Positions 35,556 to 44,411 of a DNA stretch of 64,000 nt are shown piece after piece (positions within the stretch are counted from its first letter, which is position 1; each line of letters begins with the position of its first letter). Origin of the DNA: Dyella_A ginsengisoli. Lineage in GTDB: Bacteria; Pseudomonadota; Gammaproteobacteria; Xanthomonadales; Rhodanobacteraceae. Under the pieces are notes generated by a model. The model saw only the letters and a program-made list of their open reading frames with translations. It did not search any database and was not told where the DNA came from. The DNA is taken from NCBI RefSeq assembly GCF_044904665.1, contig NZ_JADIKM010000002.1, positions 310,001 through 374,000 on the forward strand. The letters are read 5' to 3'. The position numbers were made by a program, and so were the translations under genes.

Positions 35556-37652
35556 ATGACTCATGCACCGCTAGCCGGGCGCGCGTCCGCGCGCCTGCAC
35601 TCTCTTCGTCGCCTGCGCCCGCTGGGCGCGCTGATCGCCACCGCGCTCGTCGGCCCGGCACTTGCCGCCGATGCCGTGCCCGCTCAACAGATGGCCCCGG
35701 TGGTGGTCACCGCGCCAATGCAGGACAGCCCACTCACCGTCGTCACCGACCCGAAGGCGCCGCGCCAGCCGGTACCGGCCAGCGACGGCGCCGACCTGCT
35801 CAAGAGCATTCCCGGCTTCTCCACCATCCGCAAAGGCGGCAGCAACGGCGATCCGGTGCTGCGCGGCATGAGCGGCTCGCGGCTCGGTATCCAGATCGAC
35901 GGCGGCCTGATCGGCGGCGGCTGCCCCTCGCGCATGGACCCGCCGACCGCCTACATCGCGCCGGAACTCTACGACCGCGTCACCGTGATCAAGGGGCCGG
36001 AGACGGTGCTCTACGGCCCCGGCAACTCCGCCGGCGTGGTGCGTTTCGACCGCAACTTCAGCCGCTACGCCGAGCCCCGCTACAGCGTGGACGCCAGCGT
36101 GCTCGGCGGCTCGTGGGGCCGCAACGACCAGAACCTGGACCTTCGCGCCGGCGCGCCGTCAGGCTACCTCGGCGTGAGCGCCAACCACACTCACTCGCAG
36201 GACTACGAGGACGGCGACGGCCAGCGCGTGCACTCGCGCTACGACCGCTGGAACGTCGATACCACGCTGGGCTGGACGCCGACCGACGACAGCCGGCTGG
36301 AGCTGGCAGTGGGCAAGGGCGACGGCCAGGCCGCCTACGCCTTCAGCGCCATGGACGGCTCGCAGTTCCTGCGCGAGAGCGCGGCGCTGACGTGGACCCA
36401 GCAGCACCTCACCACGCACTGGGACGAGCTCGAAGTGCAGGCGTACACCAATTACGCCGACCACGTGATGGACAACTACACGCTGCGCCAGCCCGACCCG
36501 GCCAGCATGATGCCGATGGCGATGGCCTCCAACGTGGCCCGCCGTGCCAACGGCGGACGCATAGCCGGCACCTGGCGTTGGGACGATGTGGCCCTGGTGG
36601 CGGGGCTGGACGGCTCGGCCAACGTGCACACCGCGCGCCTCGGTGGCAAACCGGGAAGCATGCACGACTACCGCGAGCTGCCGCGCCATCGCGATGCACG
36701 CATGGCGGATCTGGGCGCATTCGGCGAACTGCGTTGGGCCGTCGCACCGCGCCAGCGCCTGATCACCGGCGCGCGGCTGGACCGAGCCCAGGCGCGCGGC
36801 TACGACCTGTCGACGGCGGCCCGCAGCGGGGGCATGGGCGGCATGGCCGCAGCCACCGTGGATGCCGACCGCTCCTCCACCCTGCCCGCCGGTTTCGTGC
36901 GCTACGAGCGCGACCTCGCCTCGTCGCCGACCACGTTGTACGCCGGCATCGGCCACGTCGAGCGCTTCCCCGACTACTGGGAACTGTTCGGCCGGCATGT
37001 GGACGTGTCGCTGCCGGGCTTTCGCCGGCTCGCTCCGGAAAAGACCACCCAGTTCGACATCGGCGTGCAGTATCGCGATGCGCGGCTGAAAGCCTGGGTC
37101 TCCGGCTACGCCGGCGTGGTGCAGGACTTCATCCTGATGCACTACCCGATGAGCGCGATGGGCAGCGGCACCGCCAGCAACGTGCGTGCGCGCATCGCCG
37201 GCGGCGAAGCGGGCGTGAACTACGCCTTCGACGCGCACTGGAGCGGCGACGCCACGCTCAGCACCGCCTGGGGCGAGAACCGCAGCGAGCACCGGCCGCT
37301 GCCGCAGATGCCACCGCTGGAAGCGCGCTTGGGCCTCACCTACGCGCGCGACGCGTGGTCGATCGGTGGCCTGTGGCGACTGGCCACCGCGCAGCATCGC
37401 GTGGCGGTGGGCGAAGGCAACATCGTCGGCCAGGATCTCGGCCCCAGCGCCGGCTTCGGCGTGCTTTCGCTCAACGGCAGCTACCGGCTCGGCCAGCACC
37501 TCACGCTGAGCGCCGGCATCGACAACCTGCTGGACAAGGCGTACGCCGAGCACCTCAACGCGGCGCCGCAGGGCCTGGTCGGCTACGTCAACACGGTGCG
37601 CGTGAACGAACCCGGCCGCACCGGCTGGCTCAAGCTCGCCATCCATCTCTGA
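35556..37652 (+). CDS. OprC-like TonB-dependent copper receptor
   Basis: A 698-residue outer-membrane receptor. A signal peptide (to about residue 36) is followed by a TonB-box-like APVVVTAP, a plug domain (KSIPGFSTIRKGGSNGDPVLRG) and a 22-strand barrel ending in WLKLAIHL. In the plug GGGCPSRMDPPTAY, C123 and M127 have the C-x3-M spacing of the Cu-binding cysteine and methionine of Pseudomonas OprC (C143/M147). Methionine-rich stretches (MMPMAMA, MGGMAA) also fit copper. It imports copper using TonB energy; induction by copper limitation is expected but no operator is evident. Confidence 0.88.
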   Translation: MTHAPLAGRASARLHSLRRLRPLGALIATALVGPALAADAVPAQQMAPVVVTAPMQDSPLTVVTDPKAPRQPVPASDGADLLKSIPGFSTIRKGGSNGDPVLRGMSGSRLGIQIDGGLIGGGCPSRMDPPTAYIAPELYDRVTVIKGPETVLYGPGNSAGVVRFDRNFSRYAEPRYSVDASVLGGSWGRNDQNLDLRAGAPSGYLGVSANHTHSQDYEDGDGQRVHSRYDRWNVDTTLGWTPTDDSRLELAVGKGDGQAAYAFSAMDGSQFLRESAALTWTQQHLTTHWDELEVQAYTNYADHVMDNYTLRQPDPASMMPMAMASNVARRANGGRIAGTWRWDDVALVAGLDGSANVHTARLGGKPGSMHDYRELPRHRDARMADLGAFGELRWAVAPRQRLITGARLDRAQARGYDLSTAARSGGMGGMAAATVDADRSSTLPAGFVRYERDLASSPTTLYAGIGHVERFPDYWELFGRHVDVSLPGFRRLAPEKTTQFDIGVQYRDARLKAWVSGYAGVVQDFILMHYPMSAMGSGTASNVRARIAGGEAGVNYAFDAHWSGDATLSTAWGENRSEHRPLPQMPPLEARLGLTYARDAWSIGGLWRLATAQHRVAVGEGNIVGQDLGPSAGFGVLSLNGSYRLGQHLTLSAGIDNLLDKAYAEHLNAAPQGLVGYVNTVRVNEPGRTGWLKLAIHL

Positions 37653-37708
37653 TCGAGATCGGCCTGATCGAGATCGGTCTGATCGACATCCGTCTGATCG
37701 ACATCAGA
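37649..37708. repeat. Four 15-bp tandem repeats overlapping the receptor stop codon
   Basis: Units CTGATCGAGATCGGC, CTGATCGAGATCGGT, CTGATCGACATCCGT and CTGATCGACATCAGA follow each other without gaps. The first contains the receptor's TGA stop. The array sits in the 107-bp gap before the next gene and may have arisen by slippage. Confidence 0.85.
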
Positions 37709-37759
37709 AACCGGGCACGCCGCGCGGCGTAGCGTGCCCGCATCCATCGAGGAATCGCC

Positions 37760-38722
37760 ATGCTTCGCCCGTCCCGCACCCTTGTTTCCACGGCCATCGT
37801 GACGCTGGCCATCCTGCCGGGCCTTGCCGGCGCCTGCTCCACCTGCGGCTGCTCGCTCAATTCCGACTGGGCGAGCCAGGGCTACGCCACGTCCAGCGGC
37901 TTTCACCTGAGCCTGCGCGAGGACTACTTCAACCAGTCGCGGCTGATCGAAGGATCACACCGCATCGCCGTGGGCAGCATCGCCCTGCCCAGCGATGAAG
38001 AACTGCAGCGCAAGACGATCAACCGCAACACCCTGCTGGGCATCGACTACAGCTTCAATCGCGCCTGGGGGTTGTCGGTGCAGCTGCCGTGGTTCAGCCG
38101 TTACCACGAGACGTGGCCGGAAGGCGAAACCACACTGTCGTCGTCGGACGGGCGGGGCATCGGCGACGTGCGCGTGCTGGCCCGCTACCAGGGCTTCAGC
38201 CCGGATGCGGGCGTGGGCCTGCAGTTCGGCGTGAAGCTGCCCACCGGCACGTTCAAGCAGCCGTTCAATGCCGGCACCGCCGCGGGCGAGCTGCTCGACC
38301 GCGGCCTGCAGCGCGGCACCGGAACCACCGATGCGCTGCTCGGCGTGTACAAGTTCGGCTACCTCGGCGAGTCGGTGGGCTACTTCGCCCAGGCGATGGC
38401 GCAGGTGGCGCTGAACGCGCGCGGCGGCTTCCGCCCCGGCAACTCGCTCAACGTGAACCTCGGCCTGCGCTACCTCGACGCCGGCATCGTCACCCCGCAG
38501 CTGCAGCTCAACCTGCACGGCGAGCAGCGCGAGAGCGGCGCGCTCGCCGACCGCGCCAACAGCGGCGCGACGCTGGCCTACCTCAGCCCGGGGCTGGGGT
38601 TGAAGCTCGGGCGCCGGCTGGAGGCGTTCGTGTTCCTGCAGTTGCCGATCCACGAGCACGTGAATGGCGTGCAGATCGAACCGGGCCGGCTGTGGTCGGC
38701 CGGCCTGCAATACCGGCTGTAG
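37760..38722 (+). CDS. Outer-membrane beta-barrel protein with N-terminal CSTCGC motif
   Basis: A 320-residue exported protein. The signal peptide ends ...LPGLAGA and the mature N-terminus is CSTCGCSLNSDW, a cluster of three cysteines that could bind a metal. The remainder alternates amphipathic strands (YSFNRAWGLSVQLPWFSRY, VGLQFGVKLPTGTF) and ends SAGLQYRL, as expected for a barrel. It resembles the broad COG4313/phenol-MetA-like channel fold only in layout. Its position 107 bases after an OprC-like receptor suggests a metal-related role. No specific name can be given. Confidence 0.7.
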   Translation: MLRPSRTLVSTAIVTLAILPGLAGACSTCGCSLNSDWASQGYATSSGFHLSLREDYFNQSRLIEGSHRIAVGSIALPSDEELQRKTINRNTLLGIDYSFNRAWGLSVQLPWFSRYHETWPEGETTLSSSDGRGIGDVRVLARYQGFSPDAGVGLQFGVKLPTGTFKQPFNAGTAAGELLDRGLQRGTGTTDALLGVYKFGYLGESVGYFAQAMAQVALNARGGFRPGNSLNVNLGLRYLDAGIVTPQLQLNLHGEQRESGALADRANSGATLAYLSPGLGLKLGRRLEAFVFLQLPIHEHVNGVQIEPGRLWSAGLQYRL

Positions 38723-38828
38723 CCCGCGCGCAGGGGGACCGCCGGCGCGGATGCCGGAATCCCTCGCCGCCCCAAGGCGCCGTCAATCGAGACGACCGTT
38801 TGCGTGCCGGCGGTCGCGCCGCATCGGG

Positions 38829-38993
38829 CTAGCCGGTCTTGGGCACCGGCACGATGACGCGCAGTTCGATGATGACCGGCTCGGTGGGCTCGCCGTCGGG
38901 CCGATCATCGTCGTCGTGCGGACCCTTGGGCGGATGCCGCGGATCGGCGCGCAGCGGCGCCGGGGGTTCGGGCCGGGTGGGTTTGGTCGCCAT
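38829..38993 (-). CDS. 54-residue acidic/proline-rich small protein, coupled to the TPR regulator
   Basis: A short gene beginning MATKPTRPEPPAPLR and ending VIIELRVIVPVPKTG, with a run of aspartates (PHDDDDRPDGEP) in the middle. AGGAGAG lies 6-8 bases before the ATG, inside the end of the upstream regulator gene, and the start is one base after that gene's TGA, so it is almost certainly translated by coupling. No signal peptide or membrane segment. I recognise no family. Confidence 0.65.
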   Translation of the reverse strand: MATKPTRPEPPAPLRADPRHPPKGPHDDDDRPDGEPTEPVIIELRVIVPVPKTG

Positions 38994-38994
38994 G

Positions 38995-41313
38995 TCACTC
39001 TCCTGGTGGGGGCCCGTCGCGAGCGCTCGGGGCGGTTGAAGCGGGCTTCGGCAGCGCCTTGGCCGGCGAGGACGACAGCAGGCCCAGGCGGCGGAACGTG
39101 AGGTTGCTGGTGATTTGTATGTCCGGGATGCCGGCGGCGCGTGCGCGGCTCAGGCGCTGGCGCGCTTGCGGCAGATCGCCCAGCACGGCCAGCGTCTGGG
39201 CATTGAGCAGCGCCACTTGGCCGGGATCGCTGGCCAGCGCTTCGGACCGCCGCACCATCGAGCGCGCGCCGGACGCCTCGCCGAGGATCGCCTGGTACAG
39301 GCCGAGCGAGGCCCAGCCGGCCGCGTCGTTCGGCTTCAGCGCCAGGTATTGCGCGGCGTAGTCGGCGGCCTTGCGGTAGGCGGCGCGCGCCGCGGCGGCG
39401 CTGCGCGGATCCGCCTGCAACGCTTCGCCCAAGTTGCCCCACACCAGATAATCCTGTGGCGCCAGTTCGGTGGCGCGGCGGCGCAGGTCGATGGCGGCGG
39501 CATAGTCGCCCGCTTGGTACTTGATCAAGCCCAAGTTGCTCAGCGTGGCGGCGTCCGGCGCAATGCCGATGGCCCGTTGCAGCGCCTGCTCGCTCGCGGC
39601 GCTGTCGCCCGCTTCGAGATAGAGCGCGCCGAGGATGCTCCAGCCTTCCGCATTACCCGGGCGCAGGGCCACCACCTTGCGATAAGACTCCAGCGCATGC
39701 GCGATGTCGCCGCTGGCGTATTGCTGATAGCCGATCTGCGCGTAGACGCTGGCGTCGCCGGGACTGAGTTCCAGCGCCGTGCCGAACTCCCTGATCGCCT
39801 GGGCCGACTTGCCCTGGGCCACGTAGACCTTGGCCATGCCGATGTGGGCGAGGGCCCGCGTGGAGGGGGAGCTCATGCTGTCGCGGTAGTACTGCAGGGC
39901 GCGATCCAGGTCGCCGTGCGCGCGATACAGGTCGCCCACGGCCAGGTTTACATCGGCCAGCGTCGGGTCCATCTGCGCCGCGCGCCGGCAGGCCTCCATG
40001 GCGCGCTCGAATGCCGCGGCGTTGCGCGCGTTTTCGAACTGCCAGATCTCGCTGCGGCAGATCTTCGCCTGCGCCTTGGCAAAGTCGTGGTCGCTGGCCA
40101 GCGCCTGGCTGAAGCGCTCGACCGCGCGGTCGGCATCCTCGGGCTTGGCCGCCTGGTGCAGCAGATGCAGGCCCTGCAGGTAGGCGTCGAAGGCGGCCTC
40201 GTTGCTGGTGGGCTCCAGCCGCTTCTTCAGGCGGGCATCCTCGGCCGGCATGGCGCCGAGCAGCGCCTGCACCACCTCACGGGCAATCTCGGTCTGCGTG
40301 TCGAAGATGCCGGCCAGCTCCTGGTCGTAGGTGTGGCTCCAGAGGGTGAAGCCGGTGGCGGTGTCCGACAGGTGTGCGGTGATGCGCAGCTGCTGCCCGT
40401 CGCGACGCACGCTGGCCTCCAGGATCGCGGCCACGCCCAGCCGCTGGCCCCATGCCTTGGCGTCGAGCACCTGGTCTCGCGCCCCGGGCGACATCGGGGC
40501 GGCCACCTTCAGCCCTTTCACGCCGGCGAGCGCGTCGCGCATCTCCTCGGTCAGCCCGTCCACGAAATAGTCGTCGCGGTGATCCGGACTCAGGTTGGTG
40601 AAAGGCATGACGGCGATCGACGCCGCCGCAGGCCTGGTCGCTGGCGGCGCCCGATCACTCATCCACCATCCCGCCGCGGCCAGCCCCAGCGCGACGGCGG
40701 CGACGCCGGCCCACCAGCGCAGCTTGCCCGGATGCCGTCGATGGGTCGGCGCAGCGCCGGCAGGGCGGACGGCCTGAGGCGGATCGACAAGCGCGGATGC
40801 GTCCAGCCGGGTGGATCCGGAGGCGGGCGGCTCGATGACGGCGGCTTCGGTGGACCCCACGATGTCATGCCGGGCGTCGGGCGCGACGTCGGCAAGGGGC
40901 GCCGCCGGGCTGGCCGGCCCAGCGGCAGATCCAGCCGCAGGCTCATCAGCGAGCGGGAGCGGGTCGGAGGCGCGCAGCTCCCCGATGAAGGAATAGCCCA
41001 GCGCGTGGCGGGTCTGGATGTAGCGGGGGTGGTGGGAATCGTCCTCGAGCGCATGGCGGAGCTGGGCGATGGCCCGGGTGAGCACGCCCGGGGTGACGTG
41101 GCGATGGCCCCACACGAGGTCGAGCAGCTCGTCGCGCCCCACCAGCTCGCCGCGACGCTGTAACAGCAGGATGAGCACGGCAAATGTCTTGGGCTCGATC
41201 GGCTGCTCGATGCCGCCCCGCACGAGCGTATGAGCAGCCGGGTCCACCACGATGTCGTCGAACAGATACGGCTGCGTCCCCTGACCGCCAGCGCCCGATT
41301 CGAGCGGATTCAT
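38995..41313 (-). CDS. CadC-like winged-helix transcriptional regulator with TPR repeats
   Basis: A 772-residue one-component regulator. Residues about 15-105 are an OmpR/CadC winged helix (IEPKTFAVLILLLQRRGELV, LTRAIAQLRHAL, YIQTRHALGYSF). After a Pro/Ala-rich linker comes one membrane helix (LRWWAGVAAVALGLAAAGWWM, near 212-232), then a TolB-like SIAVMPFTNLSPDHRDDYFVDGL domain and roughly nine TPR units in the periplasm (about 390-740). It would bind DNA while anchored in the inner membrane; the signal is unknown. ATG at 41313 has GAGGA upstream; a TTG two codons earlier is less likely. Confidence 0.87.
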   Translation of the reverse strand: MNPLESGAGGQGTQPYLFDDIVVDPAAHTLVRGGIEQPIEPKTFAVLILLLQRRGELVGRDELLDLVWGHRHVTPGVLTRAIAQLRHALEDDSHHPRYIQTRHALGYSFIGELRASDPLPLADEPAAGSAAGPASPAAPLADVAPDARHDIVGSTEAAVIEPPASGSTRLDASALVDPPQAVRPAGAAPTHRRHPGKLRWWAGVAAVALGLAAAGWWMSDRAPPATRPAAASIAVMPFTNLSPDHRDDYFVDGLTEEMRDALAGVKGLKVAAPMSPGARDQVLDAKAWGQRLGVAAILEASVRRDGQQLRITAHLSDTATGFTLWSHTYDQELAGIFDTQTEIAREVVQALLGAMPAEDARLKKRLEPTSNEAAFDAYLQGLHLLHQAAKPEDADRAVERFSQALASDHDFAKAQAKICRSEIWQFENARNAAAFERAMEACRRAAQMDPTLADVNLAVGDLYRAHGDLDRALQYYRDSMSSPSTRALAHIGMAKVYVAQGKSAQAIREFGTALELSPGDASVYAQIGYQQYASGDIAHALESYRKVVALRPGNAEGWSILGALYLEAGDSAASEQALQRAIGIAPDAATLSNLGLIKYQAGDYAAAIDLRRRATELAPQDYLVWGNLGEALQADPRSAAAARAAYRKAADYAAQYLALKPNDAAGWASLGLYQAILGEASGARSMVRRSEALASDPGQVALLNAQTLAVLGDLPQARQRLSRARAAGIPDIQITSNLTFRRLGLLSSSPAKALPKPASTAPSARDGPPPGE

Positions 41314-41449
41314 CGGCAAGTCCTCGTGCGATCACACAAACCTCGGCGTTCGCTCCCGGAAACCTCGTCTTTCCGTCATGACCCGAGCGTCACATCGGTG
41401 GAGCCTGTATCCACGCCGCATCCCGCGGTGTGCCATCGGAGATTTCGCC

Positions 41450-42103
41450 ATGTATGCCCAGATCGCTTCCCTGCCCCCGCTGTCGCCGGCCCTGCTCAAT
41501 CCGCCGTCCGGTGCCGCCGACCATCCCGCACGCCGCCGTCGGGTGGGCAATTTCCCGCTGGACGCCGCCGCGCTGGACCACTTCAACGATCTGCTGATGC
41601 GCCTCCATCATGTGCCGCTGCTCGGCGACCAGCTCGCCACGGCCGCGCGCGAGCTGGTCCGGCAGCCCGTCACGGACAATCACGCCGCCGCCATCGCCCA
41701 CCGCATGCGTCTGGCACACACGGTGAGCCAGATGCTGGCGGACCCCGAATGGCAGCCCGCCGGGGAATCGGTGGAGCCGGCGCAGCTGGTAGTCAACTAC
41801 ACGCATGGCGACCATCGTTTGATCCCCGACAACTTGCCGGTGATTGGCGGACTGGACGATGCGGTGGTGGTCGACGCCGCGTGGCCGCAGCTGGCGGGCG
41901 AGGTGGACAGCTACCTCGACTACTGCCGACTGCGCGCGATCGAGGCCGATCTGCGCCATTGCCGGGCGTTCGAGTTCCATTTCAGCCGGCAGGACTGGCA
42001 GGAAGCGCGTCGGGCGGAAGCCGCGCTGATCGAACACTGCCGGCGGGTCGGCGAGAGCAGCTACGTGCCGCCGTCGACCGCCGGAGGCTTCCGTGTCTGC
42101 TGA
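41450..42103 (+). CDS. DUF1232-like protein
   Basis: A 217-residue soluble protein. The stretch HRLIPDNLPVIGGLDDAVVVD (about residues 122-142) matches the DUF1232/YkvA signature. The N-terminal 100 residues are helical and Arg/Ala-rich with no known domain; it has no membrane segment, unlike many DUF1232 proteins. It is divergent from the CadC-like regulator by 136 bp, so it could be a regulatory target. Function unknown. Confidence 0.65.
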   Translation: MYAQIASLPPLSPALLNPPSGAADHPARRRRVGNFPLDAAALDHFNDLLMRLHHVPLLGDQLATAARELVRQPVTDNHAAAIAHRMRLAHTVSQMLADPEWQPAGESVEPAQLVVNYTHGDHRLIPDNLPVIGGLDDAVVVDAAWPQLAGEVDSYLDYCRLRAIEADLRHCRAFEFHFSRQDWQEARRAEAALIEHCRRVGESSYVPPSTAGGFRVC

Positions 42104-42233
42104 GTGCCGCGCCAGCACCCTTTTCGCCCCGCCACGCGACCCGCGCCCGAAATCGGGCCGGGTCGCCGGGGGTTCCCCACGGCGGCCGCGCGGGTGTAGA
42201 ACCACAGCCTGGTTCCGCAATGACTGCAGGCTC

Positions 42234-42707
42234 ATGAGCGACCGCCATTTCCTAATCCGCCTGGCCGAGGACGACGACGACTTCATCCTCGGCCTGGTGC
42301 CCCGCTTCGTGGATTTCACCCTGCCGGCCTGGCGCAAGCGGCACGAGTGCATCGAGGGGATCCGCGCCGACCTCGTCCATCACCTGGACGACCAGCCGCC
42401 CAACAGTTTCCTGTTCGTCGCCGAGGACGAGGACGGCCAGCCGGTGGGCTTCATGCATCTGCAGAAGACGCAGGATTTCTTCAACGGCCGTACCAACTGC
42501 CACATCTCGGACCTGGCGGTGGCGCCGGGGCACGAAGGCCAGGGCGTGGGCCGCGCGCTGCTGGCGCATGCGGAGCAATGGGCGCGCGAGCATCGCTGCG
42601 CGCTGATGACGCTGGCGGTGTTTCCCGGCAACGAGCGCGCACGCACGCTGTACGAATCGAACGGCTACGACGCCGACCTGCTGCGCCTGGCCAAGCCGCT
42701 GCGCTGA
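42234..42707 (+). CDS. GNAT-family N-acetyltransferase
   Basis: A 157-residue acetyl-CoA-dependent transferase. The acetyl-CoA loop is ISDLAVAPGHEGQGVGRALLAHAEQWA, followed by the C-terminal LAVFPGNERARTLYESNGY. The substrate is unknown. ATG at 42234 (MSDRHFLIRL) gives a normal GNAT N-terminus; upstream in-frame sequence is Arg/Pro-rich and likely non-coding. It ends 11 bases before a strong terminator. Confidence 0.88.
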   Translation: MSDRHFLIRLAEDDDDFILGLVPRFVDFTLPAWRKRHECIEGIRADLVHHLDDQPPNSFLFVAEDEDGQPVGFMHLQKTQDFFNGRTNCHISDLAVAPGHEGQGVGRALLAHAEQWAREHRCALMTLAVFPGNERARTLYESNGYDADLLRLAKPLR

Positions 42708-42717
42708 GCACGGACAC

Positions 42718-42756
42718 AAAAAACCCGCGGCTGCCGGGGGCGGCCGCGGGTTTTTT
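42718..42756. terminator. Bidirectional intrinsic terminator
   Basis: AAAAAACCCGCGGC at the left and GCCGCGGGTTTTTT at the right pair with A and T runs on each side, so it serves the rightward GNAT gene and the leftward SapC-family gene. Confidence 0.92.
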
Positions 42757-42773
42757 CGACTACAGCAGCGCGA

Positions 42774-43544
42774 TCAGTTGACCGTGGTGCTGCCGGTGGT
42801 GCCGACCTCGGCCTGCTCGCGCTCGTTCAGGCGCAGCGACACGCGGTCGATGTTGGCCAGCGACAGCAGGTGGGCGTAGATCCAGCCGAGCACGCCTTCC
42901 TTGAGGAACTCGTGGGCGACCTTCTCGTCGAGCTGGCGAAGCTTTTCCTCGCTGACCACGAACAGGCCGTTGAGGTTGATCGACTTGCCGTCCTTTTCCA
43001 GACGGATGTTCCGCGGTTCCAGCAGGTCGTGCTTGCGCAGCTGGTCCATGAACCAGTGGGTGCGCGCCACGTGCTGCTGGAACTCGCCGAGGAAGTTGAC
43101 CGCGTTGGTCAGCATCTCGGTGTCGGTACCGTCGTCCTTGAACAGACGCTCGCCTTCCTCGGTGTTGAAGCCGGTGTAGGCCTCATCGAGGAACACGGTG
43201 AAATCGTCGCCGGGCTGGCCTTCCGGCTTCTCGGCGAGGATGAACGGATAGCGGCGGATGAAGGCCGGCACGTAGGTGTTCGGCGCCCACTGGCCGTCGG
43301 CGTCGACGAACAGGTTCTCGTTCTGGCGCAGGCCGAGCAGGGCCATCGGACCGGCGTCCTTCATGTCGGCACCGGCGAACAGGATCGGCACGTCGCGCGC
43401 CGCGGCGGGGAACTCCACGCCGGTCAGCGGCACGGAATGCACGTTTGCCGCAAACTTCAGGCTCGGCACGGCCTTCAGGCGCAGATCCTTGTGGGCGGTA
43501 CGGTTGAGCGGCACGGGACGCTCGTAGAAAAAGACTTCAGCCAC
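42774..43544 (-). CDS. SapC-family protein
   Basis: A 256-residue protein of the SapC family, named after a Campylobacter surface-layer locus. Typical segments are PVPLNRTAHKDLRL near the N-terminus, HSVPLTGVEFPAAARDVPILF, RRYPFILAE, and LLEPRNIRLE toward the end. There is no signal peptide. The function in non-S-layer bacteria is unknown. I chose GTG at 43544 because AGAGGTAAGTAAC places a ribosome site correctly and homologous sequence starts immediately; longer in-frame starts run into non-conserved sequence. Confidence 0.85.
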   Translation of the reverse strand: MAEVFFYERPVPLNRTAHKDLRLKAVPSLKFAANVHSVPLTGVEFPAAARDVPILFAGADMKDAGPMALLGLRQNENLFVDADGQWAPNTYVPAFIRRYPFILAEKPEGQPGDDFTVFLDEAYTGFNTEEGERLFKDDGTDTEMLTNAVNFLGEFQQHVARTHWFMDQLRKHDLLEPRNIRLEKDGKSINLNGLFVVSEEKLRQLDEKVAHEFLKEGVLGWIYAHLLSLANIDRVSLRLNEREQAEVGTTGSTTVN

Positions 43545-43798
43545 GTTACTTACCTCTGCCCAGCCGCGCCGGGGTTGCCACCGTTGGCTCCCCCTCCCAA
43601 ACCCGGCCCGGGTCTCAAGACGAACGCCCACTATAGCAGCGGCCCCGGCCCGCCGCGAACCGCCACCGGCGCCGCCTATGTGTTTGCCGCGTCAGGGTTT
43701 TGCATGCGAATCGCAACACAGTTGGGCTATGCTCGGACGCAGTCACAACTGTTGCATCGCGATGCGTTTCCCCAGGCCCTGACCGAAGGATGGACTGC

Positions 43799-44398
43799 AT
43801 GCTGATGGAAGTGCCGCTCCGGGCGGATCTGCGTTCGACCCGGGTGCTCTCGCTGGATGCCAGCGGCCGGATCCTCGACTGGATCAGCTGGCAGGATGCT
43901 GCTTGCCTGTACGTGCGCGACGCGGTCGCCTGGACCCTGGGCGAACCCTGCCTCACCGTGCACGGCGGCATGAACCGCGAGCGCGGCGAGCAGAGCATGC
44001 TGGAGCTGCACCCGATCATCGCCAGCACCGGCCACTGCCGCGACCATGCGCTGGATCCGGCCCCCGCGCTCACCAACACCGCCCTGTTCGCGCGCGACCG
44101 CCACCTGTGCCTCTACTGCGGCAACCACTACAACCGCGGCGAGCTGACCCGCGATCACGTGCAGCCAGTGTCCAAGGGCGGTCGCGACGAGTGGGAGAAC
44201 GTGGTCAGCGCCTGTCTGGCCTGCAACCTGCGCAAGGCCAACCGCACCCCGCAGCAGGCGCACATGCCGCTGCTGGCGGTGCCGTACCGGCCGAGCTGGG
44301 TGGAGCACCTGATCCTGTCCAACCGCAACATCCTGGCCGACCAGATGGAGTTCCTGGTCAACCACCTGCCGCGCGACCGCCGCGCCGCGCACGCCTGA
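43799..44398 (+). CDS. HNH endonuclease domain protein
   Basis: A 199-residue protein. The second half holds a zinc-finger HNH: CLYCGNHYNRGELTRDHVQPVSKGGRDEWENVVSACLACN (given in two parts, CxxC at about 102-105 and CLAC near 138-141) with DHVQP and the asparagine of ENVV as catalytic elements. The N-terminal part (RVLSLDASGRILDWISWQDAACLYVRD) is common in Xanthomonadales and Betaproteobacteria stand-alone HNH proteins. There are no restriction-modification or toxin neighbours. AAGGA before ATG 43799 decides the start among several in-frame ATGs. Confidence 0.85.
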   Translation: MLMEVPLRADLRSTRVLSLDASGRILDWISWQDAACLYVRDAVAWTLGEPCLTVHGGMNRERGEQSMLELHPIIASTGHCRDHALDPAPALTNTALFARDRHLCLYCGNHYNRGELTRDHVQPVSKGGRDEWENVVSACLACNLRKANRTPQQAHMPLLAVPYRPSWVEHLILSNRNILADQMEFLVNHLPRDRRAAHA

Positions 44399-44411
44399 GG
44401 CCCACGGGCGG

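Noticed and set aside
37649..37708. CRISPR-like array
   Set aside because: The 15-bp units are directly adjacent with no spacers.
43799..44398. HNH protein as part of a defence system
   Set aside because: Neighbours are a SapC-family protein, an iron-permease-like protein and dxs; no methylase, nuclease partner or toxin is nearby.
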